Part shown: in pieces, positions 21,101 through 30,142 of the stretch
Position numbering within the stretch: position 1 is the first letter of the stretch
How the letters are laid out: each line of letters starts with the position of its first letter
NCBI GenBank assembly: GCA_023078685.1
Contig: JALGAS010000001.1
Span: 5,022,001-5,086,000 of the forward strand
Reading direction: 5' to 3'
DNA: 64,000 nucleotides
Source: Neopestalotiopsis rosae
Taxonomy: Eukaryota > Ascomycota > Sordariomycetes > Amphisphaeriales > Sporocadaceae
Notes under the pieces: model-generated
What the model was told of the DNA's origin: nothing
Database searches by the model: none
What the model saw: the letters and a program-made list of their open reading frames with translations, nothing else
Made by a program: the position numbers and the translations under genes

Positions 21101-21677
21101 GCTCGTAGATACGCACGCTACTCTTGAGCCCGTCAACATGACTGCTGCCGAGGCTGTCTTGGATATGATTCGTGCCTCTGGCCAGCAGCCAGAACCTGTT
21201 CACTATGCTTCTCTCATCCACGCCCGTGGCTGTGTGCTTCACGATATGGAAGGTGCTCGTAGGATTTTTGACTCGGTAGCTAGCGACCCTAGCATTCCGT
21301 CTCACCCTTGCATCTTCCAGGCCCTGTTCGAGTCCATGGTTGCCAACCACCACGTTGGCGATACCGAGAAGATCCTATCCATGATGCGATCGCGCAGGGT
21401 AGAGATGACACCTTACATTGCCAACACGTTGATCCACGGCTGGGCGAACGAGAAGAACATTGACAAGGCTCGTGCTGTCTACGGCCAAGTCAGTCGCGAG
21501 AAGCGTGAGCCCAGCACTTATGAGGCAATGACCCGTGCATACCTCGCTGTGGAGCAACGCGAGCGTGCCAAGTCGGTTGTCACTGAGATGCTTTCCCGTG
21601 GCTACCCTAGTGCTGTCGTGAACAAGGTTCTTGAGCTCCTTGGAGGCGGCAGCAGCGAGGAGGCTATTGCCGCGTAG
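18138..21677 (+). CDS. Mitochondrial pentatricopeptide-repeat protein, CYA-5/Pet309-like
   Basis: Encodes 1179 residues in one exon. The N-terminus is rich in Arg, Ser, Ala and His with almost no acidic residues (for example RPSWARRSSHRVGRLSG), as expected of a mitochondrial presequence, followed by FHVSTSASAAA. Many degenerate PPR units follow: KAYNALLTAAIH, DTYNILVDLLASR, DTYHRLISACAQAG, SSFLYNALIGKLGKARR, TSVTYGTVVNALCR, TSHTFKLLVDTHA. Size and layout match Neurospora CYA-5, which is needed after transcription for expression of mitochondrial COX1 and is related to yeast Pet309. The PPR identity is certain; CYA-5 orthology rests on length and repeat context and should be confirmed by a reciprocal search. 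Another fungal mitochondrial PPR protein is the alternative. Confidence 0.8.
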   Translation: MPFHSTLYQNVFRTGLSKTLAHGYAQSVVAATHPHVLNSQNRPSWARRSSHRVGRLSGLQLQSAFHVSTSASAAAPQEHRPERRGSFGNLDAYFEALQKKQEQAQAAGNEEAAAEVAEEWMQFQFPKPIEWKPDASSVLPETTAEALLPLEAAQDAADNQPVPVDADVALAHINAALEKEIEVRRLQEALEEGSPLPSRAPTPPVEIAQSRLGTPERSATPVSIARSASPPVDPQSQTYADHLTKLAEDGRHAEIPAVFEAMLVADVKPIAKAYNALLTAAIHIPVEKFEVVSKALDVYADMMRRKVLPNSDTYNILVDLLASRCLEVSSLKKALEDKLARFGGMEEPGKFMFASSELEYAILSEDDRLDLAIRLFDSSVEFSKANYSSDTYHRLISACAQAGRVTDMLRLFDHMEISGAIPSAATFPTMIAAFAKVGDLPSAVECYNEYKELAISHDSGKYTLNDRLDAQVYAAVINAYVTSDKFDGAMKFYERIMAGYGAKCNDIKDVLISSGFVKGLTQRAVYREALQWAQTIDTDIRFGSMASIATAAADSGDKMTAVAAFANLPAAFRGIATPAMALLALSVREGDVAAASSYWRVLSNPDVEVTASLIEPATMYAIAMIGSGQVLEGLAESERMFQRIQASEVQSRPQVTDEIEEALDFVQKFMSARGVVDPRETTSVASFAQTYSPSAYETTPTVSSYEDNFDPYAHSTDFKGSSIISDELEGAHGRKGPRFNDALTRFRNMRRAGRHPRYITYAKLISAAAREKRMDLCHDILAMARTDVPLLPQYAVVRYGWSSILDAMVGACLTLGDRTLAEQYHLELLEMGAAPSANTFGLYITSLKESTKTFDEATEAVKIFHRAKAEGVEPSSFLYNALIGKLGKARRIDDCLFYFAEMRALGIKPTSVTYGTVVNALCRVSDEKFAEELFDEMEAMPNYKARPAPYNSMMQFFLSTKRDKSKVLSYYERMKAKGIAPTSHTFKLLVDTHATLEPVNMTAAEAVLDMIRASGQQPEPVHYASLIHARGCVLHDMEGARRIFDSVASDPSIPSHPCIFQALFESMVANHHVGDTEKILSMMRSRRVEMTPYIANTLIHGWANEKNIDKARAVYGQVSREKREPSTYEAMTRAYLAVEQRERAKSVVTEMLSRGYPSAVVNKVLELLGGGSSEEAIAA

Positions 21678-22581
21678 AAACATGACGTGGCGATGCAAAC
21701 TTTTTCTTTGTTCATATTCCTTTTGTCCTCCAGTGCTTTGACTTCTAGCGATACCCCGTGCTTTTTGATGAGTTTTATATGATGGAAAGGAAAAAAATCA
21801 GGGCAGCCGGGGCATTGGTTGAGTTCAGAGGATCGGAGGACATGAATGTCTTCTACTGGGTTTTGGGGAATGCTTTTAAAAGACCACCTATGATTCCGGA
21901 TGATCACGGTGGCATATTCTGTGTTTTACAGACGGCCAGGCGTTTATCGGTGGTAATCCCGTGTACAAAACGGTACTTGATCTGGCATGATCAGTCGGTT
22001 CAGGAGTTCACCGGGAAAAGACATGTGCAGCTATTAGATGGCGAGCGCGCGATAGATGATCTCCACTCTAGAATACTCAGCCTACGGGCTGGGATCAAAG
22101 ATAATTGAAAAGATAGCTAGAGCTATCTGCGATTGATCGACGAATTTACTGATATTGAGAACTATTGGCCTTTCTATTTACGTTCCAATGATTTAGTCAA
22201 CATCTAAAATACAATCAACATTGCGCCTCATGATGTTAGCAAGGGTTTAGTGACGCCACTCCTTTGAGACTCTGCCATGGAACATACTTCCAAAGAAGCT
22301 TCACTCGACAGCACTTTCCGAAGCACAGTCTATCGAGGTAAAGTACGGCAGCTGCGTTTTTGGGGAGCTCCCTTCCTCTCTACCCATGCCAGCCACAATG
22401 AGGTTTTTTTCAGCTGCCATTGTAATCATCAAGCCTCTCTATTTTATTGTAATATTTGTTACCTAAGTGAGTGTCTGGAGTCTCTGATGGGTGTTCTGGC
22501 AAAGCAGACACACACTGAAGCAAGTATGACTCGCTGTGTATGGTTTCACCATGTCTGATCAGCAAGACCCGTCACACAAGC
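21678..22581. other. Convergent intergenic region
   Basis: About 0.9 kb between the 3' ends of the PPR and nitroreductase genes. Only short open frames without recognisable content. It must contain both 3' ends. Confidence 0.45.
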
Positions 22582-23415
22582 TCACCTGAGATCGAAGCCG
22601 CGCTCCTTGAGGACATCATTCCATATATGCCGTCCACTCAACGACTCGACCGTTGCGACTCTCTTGGCGCTCCTCTCGCTCCAAGCCGGTATACCTTCGC
22701 GCTTTTGCCCCGCGTTGAAAGACGCCACAGCATCGTCGTACTGGGTGATATGCGCGTCCTGCTTCTGCCGGTCGGCATTCCACGTCTCACGATGCAGGAC
22801 CTCGGCAACAGGCAGCCGGGGCTTGACCGAAGCCGGGCTCGCAGGATCTGGAACACCCACAGCAAGCCCGAACAAAGCAATGACGCGGTCTGGTAGCCCC
22901 AACAAGTCCGCGAGAGCCCGGGGCTGATTGCGCGCGGCTCCGACGTAGCAGATTCCGAGGCCGAGGGACTCAGCGGCAACGCTGACATTCTGCGCCGCCA
23001 GTGCTGCGTCAATTGATGCCATGAGGAACATTTCCGTATATTCAAGCCCGATGCCGGCGTGGCTGTGGCGCTCCGATACTCGCGTCAGCCGGCTCAGGTC
23101 CGCGCAAAAGACAAGAAAGAGCGGAGCCCCCCGAATAAAGTCCTGGTCGGCGCTCAGCGCTGCAGCTTGGGCCTTGCGCTCTTGGTCCTCGACAGCCACG
23201 ACGCTCCAAGTCTGGAGGTTCGACGAGGTGGCCGCGCTCTGTCCTGCTGCCACGAGCAGCTCCAGCGTCCCAGGGACGAGATCCCGAGGGAGGAAATTCC
23301 GCACGGAGCGGTGTTGCAGCAGCGTCTCGAGGGTGGGGTTGGCTGATGCTGATTCCGAGCCGTTCGCCGACGGGGACCCGTAGCGGGCCTCTAACAAGCT
23401 GGAAATGGCTGTCAT
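22582..23415 (-). CDS. NADPH-dependent nitroreductase / flavin reductase family protein
   Basis: Encodes 277 residues in one exon. Residues about 27-70 contain ETLLQHRSVRNFLPRDLVPG, the FMN-phosphate-binding Arg-rich start of the nitroreductase fold, followed by AATSSNLQTWSVVAV (the SSN-QxW flavin-binding strand). Later come a dimer-helix region (AALAAQNVSVAAESLGLG), the ICYVGAAR strand, and GLAVGVPDPA followed by KPRLP, the C-terminal NfsA/FRP-like signature. Such enzymes reduce nitroaromatics, quinones or free flavin with NAD(P)H. The substrate is not predictable. No signal peptide is seen, so it is probably cytosolic. It stands alone with no obvious cluster partners. Confidence 0.88.
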   Translation of the reverse strand: MTAISSLLEARYGSPSANGSESASANPTLETLLQHRSVRNFLPRDLVPGTLELLVAAGQSAATSSNLQTWSVVAVEDQERKAQAAALSADQDFIRGAPLFLVFCADLSRLTRVSERHSHAGIGLEYTEMFLMASIDAALAAQNVSVAAESLGLGICYVGAARNQPRALADLLGLPDRVIALFGLAVGVPDPASPASVKPRLPVAEVLHRETWNADRQKQDAHITQYDDAVASFNAGQKREGIPAWSERSAKRVATVESLSGRHIWNDVLKERGFDLR

Positions 23416-23624
23416 GGCTGGCAGTGTTGCTCAATCTAATAAGTTGAAAAACGGAAAATTTGAGTTGAAAAGAAGGGCACAAATGGGAATGTGAACCGCA
23501 AGAAAGATCAATGGAGATCAAGTATAAAAGATATTATCAGGTAATGCTACATCATCCGAATATAGATAGGCCGGCTTTCGGAATCAACTCCGACTTGATA
23601 ACCCCGGTCGCGTCATTTACAGTA

Positions 23625-24012
23625 TAGATTGCACAGTCGGCGATACAACTGCGAGTCACCTGCTTTCCCCAATCGCTGTGTAATACTGGCGCAAGGCTGG
23701 CCATGTTGAGATCGCCGCCTTCTCACAAGATTTGTTTTTGATGCTCTCCTTGCACGACTTGACTTCTATCTTTGTGTTCTCATTTATGCTACCTTTCGTT
23801 TTCTCTTCGTGTTCTCCCTCCCCGTTATTCTGCTTTTTCATTATTATCACATAAGAAGAAACCTTGTGGCAAAGTCTGGCACGTCGGACCATGCGCCCTG
23901 TACAGCATAGATTGCGCAGTCGGCGATACAGCTGCTTGCACGTGCTTCTCACAACTTCTGTGTACTCCCGGCAAGACTGACCACGTTGAGATTGCCTCCT
24001 TCTCTCGAGAGC
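23625..24012. repeat. Diverged direct repeat, two ~105 bp copies
   Basis: Copy 1 is at about 23625-23732 and copy 2 at about 23908-24012. Both begin TAGATTGC(A/G)CAGTCGGCGATACA(A/G)CTGC and later share CTGTGTA..., GGC(A/G)AG(G/A)CTG(G/A)CCA(T/C)GTTGAGAT(C/T)GCC and CCTTCTC. They are separated by about 175 bp of unrelated sequence. On the minus strand both read an EKxAISTW-like peptide, so the repeat may derive from an old coding exon, but no intact frame remains. Confidence 0.6.
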
Positions 24013-24813
24013 TATCGTCCACGCTTCTCGGAAGGAAGCTTCGATCAATGAAACTTCATCACGGAATAAGTCAATTAGCTCTTATGTCTTTCTAAAGAAT
24101 TTCATTGAAAATATAAAAATATTATCAAGGGAATTCATAAAAAGAGAAAATATAGATTCTGATACATCCATGCACAGACTTCTGCTTGGTTATTATAAGT
24201 CATATTCCAGGCTCAGGTCACAGGCCTCTTACAGGGACAATAATCCTAGGAAACCGTACACATAACCATGGGACCAAGTCGCAAAGAAGCTAACCGTTAG
24301 CATCAAGCAATCGATTGTTGGTACGCTTCTGTAATTTTGGATGTCAAAAGCCCGTCGCAGCGCGATCAGACTTCGTAGAGGCTGCAACAGATCCATTTGC
24401 GAACCTGATGATTCCGAATTTTGTGTGATAACCATTTCAATTTCCCCTCCCTGTATTCCGGGTCATAAATCTGATGATACTTTTAGTAAGTTAGAAAAAA
24501 AAAACTATTACATGTGAAAGAAATATTTCTTGTTCCTGTAAATTATAGTTACCTTTTTCTATCTCTCTCATGCTTCCCATATTTTTGTTCTTGTTGTTTA
24601 TACGCAGGGTTCTGCTTGGTCAGGTACCATGTATAGCAGTCAAGGAGGAGCTTCCTTCCTATTTCCTGAGTCTGGCTTGCTCTGTTTGTCCATGGGCCAC
24701 GGTTGTGTATGGGTGTTTACGAGGAAAGGACCACTGGAGTTCAGTCAGTAGATGGCCAAGAGCAATGGGACGAGTTCAGACATAAATTCGAACCCTCCCC
24801 CTAGAACAATCCA

Positions 24814-24844
24814 ACTCTCTCTCTCTCTCTTCCTCTCTCTCTCA
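24814..24844. repeat. (CT)n microsatellite
   Basis: An almost pure CT run interrupted once. No associated gene. Confidence 0.8.
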
Positions 24845-24973
24845 ACTTCTTTTCATGAGTTTGCTTAACTCCCCCAGATGCATCCCGTCCAACTGTGTAT
24901 TCCCAGATTATTGCACTTAGCTGCCATTATAAATTCGTATGGTTCTTACTTTTTTCTAATTACCGAAAACGCA

Positions 24974-24993
24974 AACACACACAAACAAACAAA

Positions 24994-25030
<37 letters not shown>

Positions 25031-25140
25031 ACACTCACACACACTCACACACACACTCACACACATTCACTCACACACACACACACCACACCACCACCAC
25101 CACAACAATAACAACAACAACAACAGCAGCAGCAGCAGCA
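24974..25140. repeat. (CA)n to (CAN)n compound microsatellite
   Basis: Begins as ACAAACAAAC and becomes (AC)n with regular CTCACA interruptions, then (CAC)n, (AAC)n and (AGC)n, and runs directly into the first transmembrane-encoding unit. The open frames across it are artefacts of the repeat. The AAC/AGC part recurs before the other two units. Confidence 0.85.
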
Positions 25141-25142
25141 AC

Positions 25143-25301
25143 ATGTTCCCAGTTCCGGAGTGGAGCAAGGTGCCATGATGGGCCTACGTGTTGGCCGCCA
25201 TTCTGACCCTCGGGCACATAGCTGTGTTCGAACACTGCTGTCAACACAGCCGAGACATCTCCAGATGATCCTATTCCAACAACAACAAGAATAACGACAA
25301 C
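25143..25301 (+). pseudogene. Tandem unit 1: broken copy of a single-TM coding unit
   Basis: Starts MFPVPEWSKVP and then meets TGA where units 2 and 3 have TGG (Trp). The remaining sequence would encode WAYVLAAILTLGHIAVF. Compared with unit 2, a 17-bp segment is missing after GTGTTCG, which also breaks the frame. It is clearly homologous to unit 2 over its whole length, including the downstream AACACAGCCGAGACATCTCC stretch, but is not functional as a protein. Confidence 0.7.
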
Positions 25302-25459
25302 ATGTTCCCAGTGCCAGAGTGGAGGAAGGTGCCGTGGTGGGCCTACGCGTTGGCCGCTATTCTTACCCTGGGCCACATAGCTGTGTTCGTCTGCGCAGCC
25401 ATGGATAACACTGCTGTCAACACAGCCGAGACATCTCCGGATGATCCTATTCCAACAAC
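25302..25459 (+). other. Tandem unit 2: open single-TM coding unit
   Basis: Reads MFPVPEWRKVPWWAYALA, then AILTLGHIAVFVCAAMDN, then a hydrophilic TAVNTAETSPDDPIPTT tail. The middle is one hydrophobic helix preceded by a basic Trp-rich juxtamembrane motif. The frame stays open beyond the unit to a stop at 25560-25562 but reads unit 3 out of frame there, so the true end is unclear. It could be a small membrane protein or one exon of a larger gene. I recognise no family. Confidence 0.4.
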
Positions 25460-25597
25460 ATGGACAGCAGCAGCAGCAACGACCTGTTCCCGGTGCCGGA
25501 GTGGAGGAAGGTACCATGGTGGACCTACGCGCTGGCCGCCATTATTACCCTCGGACACATAGCTGTGTTCGTCTGGCTCGGCATAAATTTTGGCTAA
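25460..25597 (+). CDS. Tandem unit 3: possible 45-residue single-TM microprotein
   Basis: An ATG at 25460 gives MDSSSSNDLFPVPEWRKVP, then WWTYALAAIITLGHIAVFVW, then LGINFG and TAA. It is the only unit with its own start and stop in the homologous frame, and differences from unit 2 within the helix are mostly silent or conservative (for example ALTL/ITL-type changes). The protein would be a tail of Ser/Asn, a PVPEWRKVPWW motif and one membrane helix. Expression is unknown. A GTAAGT donor lies 12 bp after the stop codon, so it could instead be an exon remnant. Confidence 0.35.
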   Translation: MDSSSSNDLFPVPEWRKVPWWTYALAAIITLGHIAVFVWLGINFG

Positions 25598-26249
25598 ACA
25601 TCGATAACGTAAGTATGCTAGCTCACGCCGTGTTCGAGTGTCATCATTTTTGCTAACGGTATACCTGGCCGGCTAGACTTTGGAACATACGGGAGGAATG
25701 AAACGGATGATTTTGAAGTCATCCATCACCCAAACGGCGCAGCCGTCAGCCGTTCAATATACGGGAAGGGAAAACCCTGTTGTTGACGTGACGTACTTTG
25801 GCTATCTAGACAAGTGCTTTGAAAGAGATGATACCGTGCATGGATCTATTCAGGGAAACGGATGATTTTGGAGTCATCCACTATCCGAACAGCGAGATTA
25901 AGGAAGAATATTTAGCTTTTTCTAAAAAAATTAATAATGAAAAAGATTAAAAAGGAGAGGGAAAATAAAAAGAAAACGGATAGTGATATAATAAACGAAT
26001 AAATATAGAAATAAAATCGTGGAAGGATTTTTTTAATGCACCATCTATAGCTATAGATTATGGCACCCTTCGGATAACACATGGGAAGGGTAATCAAGTC
26101 TATTTGTCTGTACATTATTTTTCCCGGACATAAGACCATCTTCAATTCTACTCTTTATTTTAGATACTGGTCATATCACTTTTGCTGCTTCAAATTAATC
26201 ACATACTGGTGTCTATTATGCGCCCTCTCTATAATACATGCCCAGATGT
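25598..26249. other. Intergenic with second short direct repeat and AT-rich tail
   Basis: Holds the repeat at 25698 and 25856 (separate entry) and then a very A-rich stretch at about 25915-26060. No intact gene is supported. The right end must contain the 3' end of TRS85. Confidence 0.45.
25698..25895 (+). repeat. Direct repeat encoding DDF(E/G)VIH(H/Y)PN
   Basis: AAACGGATGATTTT(G)... occurs at 25698-25736 and again at 25856-25894, 158 bp apart. In one frame both copies read ETDDFxVIHxPN. The first continues GAAVSRSIYGKGKP to a stop; the second continues SEIKEEYLAFSKKIN. This is probably debris of the same gene family as the upstream tandem units. Confidence 0.55.
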
Positions 26250-28574
26250 TCATCCAAAATCATCGCCTGAGGCCCGAGTTTCTACCTCGTCACCCAGTGT
26301 TCCATCTCTCAGTGGCGCAGCTTCTAATGTCGGCACCGTACCGCCTGGGAATGCAGTGCTGATCCTTCTTCCCCTGGTGTTGAGGACCTCGCTCTCTTCG
26401 TCTACAACATCATTATCTTCGCTAGCTGAATATTGCCTCTCATCGTTGGCCTCTAATTGTTCATTCAGGCGCTGGCCGATTCCAAGCATGAACGCACTCG
26501 CTCGTTCGAATTTGTCAATGCCATGCTCGGTCGGAAGGTCGCCATACATGCGCCGTGCTTCATTGAGACATCGCTGGGCCTGGATGTACTTTGACTGAGC
26601 CACCCAGGCGTCAGCACCGAAGATGCTCCACAGAGCTGATTTGCGCCGTCGTCCACCGAGGTTTTGAGTGCCGAGCCCCTCTTTCGATGCATAGCAGACG
26701 GCCAGACGCTCCTTGATGAGCGCGTCACCGACAGGCCCGAGAATCTTGCTTTCGAGTAGACGCAATCCCCACCTGGCGGCATCGTCGATACTAGACCCGC
26801 CCCTGAGACGAAGCAGCTCTAATCCCAGGATGAGACAGCGCACCGCTCCGTACGGCGCTGTGCATCGGGTAATGTAGGAGTAGAATGCAGCTTCGAACAT
26901 GGCATCTATTGTCTCAGAACGTGTTTTGGCACTGAGATTTTGAGGCATAATGAGCAAGCTCAGAGCAGCCATCTCATTGGTGGCCGCATGGTATTTCCAG
27001 GCTTTATCATTGTTGAAGTCTCCTCGCAAAAGGTCGTATGTCGAGTATGCGAGTTTCCAGTCGCGAAGCATAAAAGAGTAGTCGGCCAATTTGCGCATAA
27101 TAGCCTCGGGCGCATCTTGGCGGTAAAATCCTGTAGAGTCGTAGTTGCTGCCCGAGATTTGTGTGCTTCCTGAGCTCTTCGTTGTGCTGCCAAAGCCCCA
27201 ACGACGGGTGAGGCCCATCAATCGTCCCGCGACACCTCGCCGCCTAGAAGCGACTTGATCATTCCAGACTGACACGTGTCTCTCCATTGTAGGAATAATC
27301 GATTGGGTCACCATTTCGCGAACAAAGGTCCGTATTGCTGTCGCATCGGACTCGTATATGTATCTCGTAAGGTCATCAAGTTCATCCTGTGCATCGTGTC
27401 TGTGAATATTTGTAATTTCCTCGGACGCAGACATCCACTCGCTTGTTGGTAGTGGTATACTGTCGTCATCTGTCGCGGCACTCTGGGTTCCTCGTATTCT
27501 GAGCAGGTGGCAATGTAAGCCGAGGTTGCGCTTCATCTGATCGAATAGGGACATGGATTTTGTAATATCGTCCTTCTCCTCGTCATGTACCAGGACGTAG
27601 TACCGCAGGAACTCGGAGTCCACCCAGTCTGGTAACTTCTTTTCTCCTGAACTTGACTCGTTGTATAGCTTTCTCAATGTTTCGATGGGTGCAGAGTTGC
27701 GTGAGCTTATGGCGATTACACATGCTACCGGGTGTGCAAATGTCTCGTGAGGAGTGACGGCCAGGCCAGAGAGCAGACGGCGTAGGTAAAGCGAGTAATA
27801 TGGTGATGGTACATCGAGATCTAGCCCATGCTTGGTAGCAATCGGACTTTGTCCAGAGAATGGGGCCGACTCTTCCGCATAGTCCAGATGACGGTCAACA
27901 ACTGCCTCGACGTCGGCAAGCCGGGGGCCCGGCTTGGACTGTTGCTCCTTTTCTCCAGCCCCCGTAGTGCCATTGTTGAGTGGCCCCTTGAGTGGTTGAG
28001 GATGTTCAATGTCCTCGCCGAACCTGACAAAGTGTATGGAATAGTCCTCATATGTACGGCTGGCGCCATTGCTGTCCCGGATAATGACCTTGCCCTGCAC
28101 ACGTTCGCCGAACGGTCGAAGTAGCTGCCATAGCCCTCGTTCGAATCCCTTCTCTTTCACAAGCTGCTCTGTATCTTCGGACGCATACACGGCAACATGA
28201 GGAGCAAGAGCGTGGACGAGGAGGTTCAGCGGATCGCCTGGAGTATCGCCGGCGCCGTCGATCAGGGCTCGCGCATTATTTGAGGCCACACCACCAAAGA
28301 CGGAACCCGAGCCCGAGGTCATGCGTGAGAGGGGGCGCGGCGCGGGTGACGAGGAGCGCGAGCCCGGGGGCGAAAAGGTCGAGGCATACAGGGCGGCTGC
28401 CGACGGGGCGGAGCGGCGGTCTCGTATGGGCAGAGTGACCTCGGACTGGGAGAGCGGCGTGCCATGCATGGAGGCTATCCGAGTCTTCTGGACCTTGAAG
28501 GCCGCTGATGATGCGGCCATGGGAGGCGCTGAGATGGGCTCTGTTGGAGAGTCATGGTCGAAGCTGGACGCCAT
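26250..28574 (-). CDS. TRS85: TRAPPIII-specific subunit TRS85/TRAPPC8
   Basis: Encodes 774 residues in one exon. After a Ser/Pro-rich N-terminus (about residues 1-100), the sequence LNLLVHALAPHVAVYASEDT opens the TRS85 homology region. SPYYSLYLRRLLSGLAVTPHETFAHPVACV and then YYVLVHDEEKDD, FDQMKRNLGLHCHLLRI and SFMLRDWKLAYSTYDLLRGDF follow, all characteristic of the family. The TRAPPIII complex activates the Ypt1/Rab1 GTPase for autophagy and early secretory traffic. The C-terminus is acidic and low-complexity. It is divergent from the sedolisin gene across about 1.6 kb. Confidence 0.92.
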   Translation of the reverse strand: MASSFDHDSPTEPISAPPMAASSAAFKVQKTRIASMHGTPLSQSEVTLPIRDRRSAPSAAALYASTFSPPGSRSSSPAPRPLSRMTSGSGSVFGGVASNNARALIDGAGDTPGDPLNLLVHALAPHVAVYASEDTEQLVKEKGFERGLWQLLRPFGERVQGKVIIRDSNGASRTYEDYSIHFVRFGEDIEHPQPLKGPLNNGTTGAGEKEQQSKPGPRLADVEAVVDRHLDYAEESAPFSGQSPIATKHGLDLDVPSPYYSLYLRRLLSGLAVTPHETFAHPVACVIAISSRNSAPIETLRKLYNESSSGEKKLPDWVDSEFLRYYVLVHDEEKDDITKSMSLFDQMKRNLGLHCHLLRIRGTQSAATDDDSIPLPTSEWMSASEEITNIHRHDAQDELDDLTRYIYESDATAIRTFVREMVTQSIIPTMERHVSVWNDQVASRRRGVAGRLMGLTRRWGFGSTTKSSGSTQISGSNYDSTGFYRQDAPEAIMRKLADYSFMLRDWKLAYSTYDLLRGDFNNDKAWKYHAATNEMAALSLLIMPQNLSAKTRSETIDAMFEAAFYSYITRCTAPYGAVRCLILGLELLRLRGGSSIDDAARWGLRLLESKILGPVGDALIKERLAVCYASKEGLGTQNLGGRRRKSALWSIFGADAWVAQSKYIQAQRCLNEARRMYGDLPTEHGIDKFERASAFMLGIGQRLNEQLEANDERQYSASEDNDVVDEESEVLNTRGRRISTAFPGGTVPTLEAAPLRDGTLGDEVETRASGDDFG

Positions 28575-30142
28575 GACTCACTCTGCTTGGGCGCTTGGCG
28601 ATGCTGGCATCTGCAGTCGCCAAGGATGAAGCAGAAGAGGCGATGGGTTGGGCCCCAAGACGAAAAGGCGGGATTCGTTATCGTCAGGTCGGGTGGGTTG
28701 AAGGAGGTCTGTAGGGCTGAGGTCAGTCCATTCGAAGCCGTTAGACCGCTACCATGGCATGAACCGAGCAAAGGATAATCGCGGTCAGTCCACAAGCTGG
28801 CAAGTTTCGAGGTAACGGCTGACCCTAGGTAGGTGGCAGACGTTGATTTTATTATGTCACTTGTTCCATTGACGCCGACTGCGGGATTCACAGGTCAGTT
28901 CAATTCAGTCCACCCAGTCAGTCAGTGAGTTAACGGTTAAGTCGGTCCCCTGCACCCTGCACAGCACCAGACACATGGGCCCTGAGTGTGCAGTACTCAG
29001 TACGTACCTTGTACCCATTGAGCTCGTCAGCAGCTGGGACCAATTGAGCTTCACACTAAAACAAACGCAAAGAAAGACAAGAGAACCCCCAATCCTATTT
29101 AGACCGTGGTGCGTAGAGATGCAATTATGAGGCTATTTTGTGCCATCTTCTTTTTCATTTTTTCTTATTACAGTAGTTATTGTCGATATATGAGAAGTAC
29201 AATGCGCCATCTCTTGTCTGCGCTATGAATCACTACCTTGACGCTGGCTGGGCTTTGTTCCAGCACATCTAAGGCCAAGGCGAGCTAACTGGCAACTACT
29301 AGGTAAGTGGCCGCTGCAACTCAATTGCCCGACAACACCATACCTAACCTTCTCCATGCTTTCGTGTACACGAATCAAAACCTCATCTCAAAGAGTCATT
29401 TGCCTTAATACTGCTGCCATGCAATAGTCACATTATCTCTCAGTAGTGTTAATTTATCAAAGTATTCAAAGACATCACTACTTCTCGTTGGCATCAGGTG
29501 GCAAGTATCTTCCGTCATGATATTGAAAAACAGTCGGTACGTGTTATGGGATACATTATGGATTGCTCAATCGTCTGAACGAGGAACTGTGGTATCTCAT
29601 GACACAACAATCATCGCAAGGCAAAGATCGAGTCTGCAAACATCCGCGTAGTGAGTAACGACCGCATTCGGCTTCCATCGCCTTGGGAGCCCGATTACAC
29701 AGCGGAGCGGTCTCAACTACGCCTACCGAAATTTACTCGATCGAGTTTGCTAGAAACCGACTGTTCTATCCAGGAGACCTGGAGAGTCAACCTATGCCAT
29801 AGTAGCTGCTGCAATCAGGTTCAAAGCGCCATTGGTTCGTCGATCAGGCCCTCTTTCCTATCTGGCAGGTCGTCTACCCAGGTATAATACCACCCAGAAC
29901 CGCCAACCCCTGTCTCGTATTGATATTGACACGACCAGCCGAATTAGTGGGCTCTTTCCATGCATGGATGCCGTGGACATGGATTGCCAACACGAGGAAA
30001 CCATCACGGAGCTCATGCGATTGTGCATGATTCTTGATATCGGAGAGGACTAGCACAACGACAATGGAGGATAAAAAGGCAGCAATGGCCCTGAGTCAGG
30101 TGGGAATCTTGGCTCAAGCATTCGTGCCATTGATATACGGCC
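28575..30142. other. Divergent intergenic region
   Basis: About 1.6 kb with the TRS85 promoter on the left and the protease promoter on the right. I see no supported gene or repeat. Short open frames at 29651-30053 have no recognisable content. Confidence 0.45.

Larger units (their letters stand above)
23416..25142. other. AT-rich, repeat-bearing intergenic region
   Basis: About 1.7 kb without a supported gene. It holds a diverged direct repeat (separate entry), a (CT)n run and the long (CA)n run listed below, and AT-rich stretches around 24100-24180 and 24480-24560. These features, and the decayed units just to the right, suggest a rapidly changing segment. Confidence 0.5.

Noticed and set aside
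20244..21353. 369-codon open frame on the minus strand inside the PPR gene
   Set aside because: Antisense shadow caused by codon bias of the long plus-strand gene; no domain or splice logic.
24878..25206. Open frames across the (CA)n microsatellite (His/Thr runs)
   Set aside because: Repeat translation artefact with no flanking gene structure.
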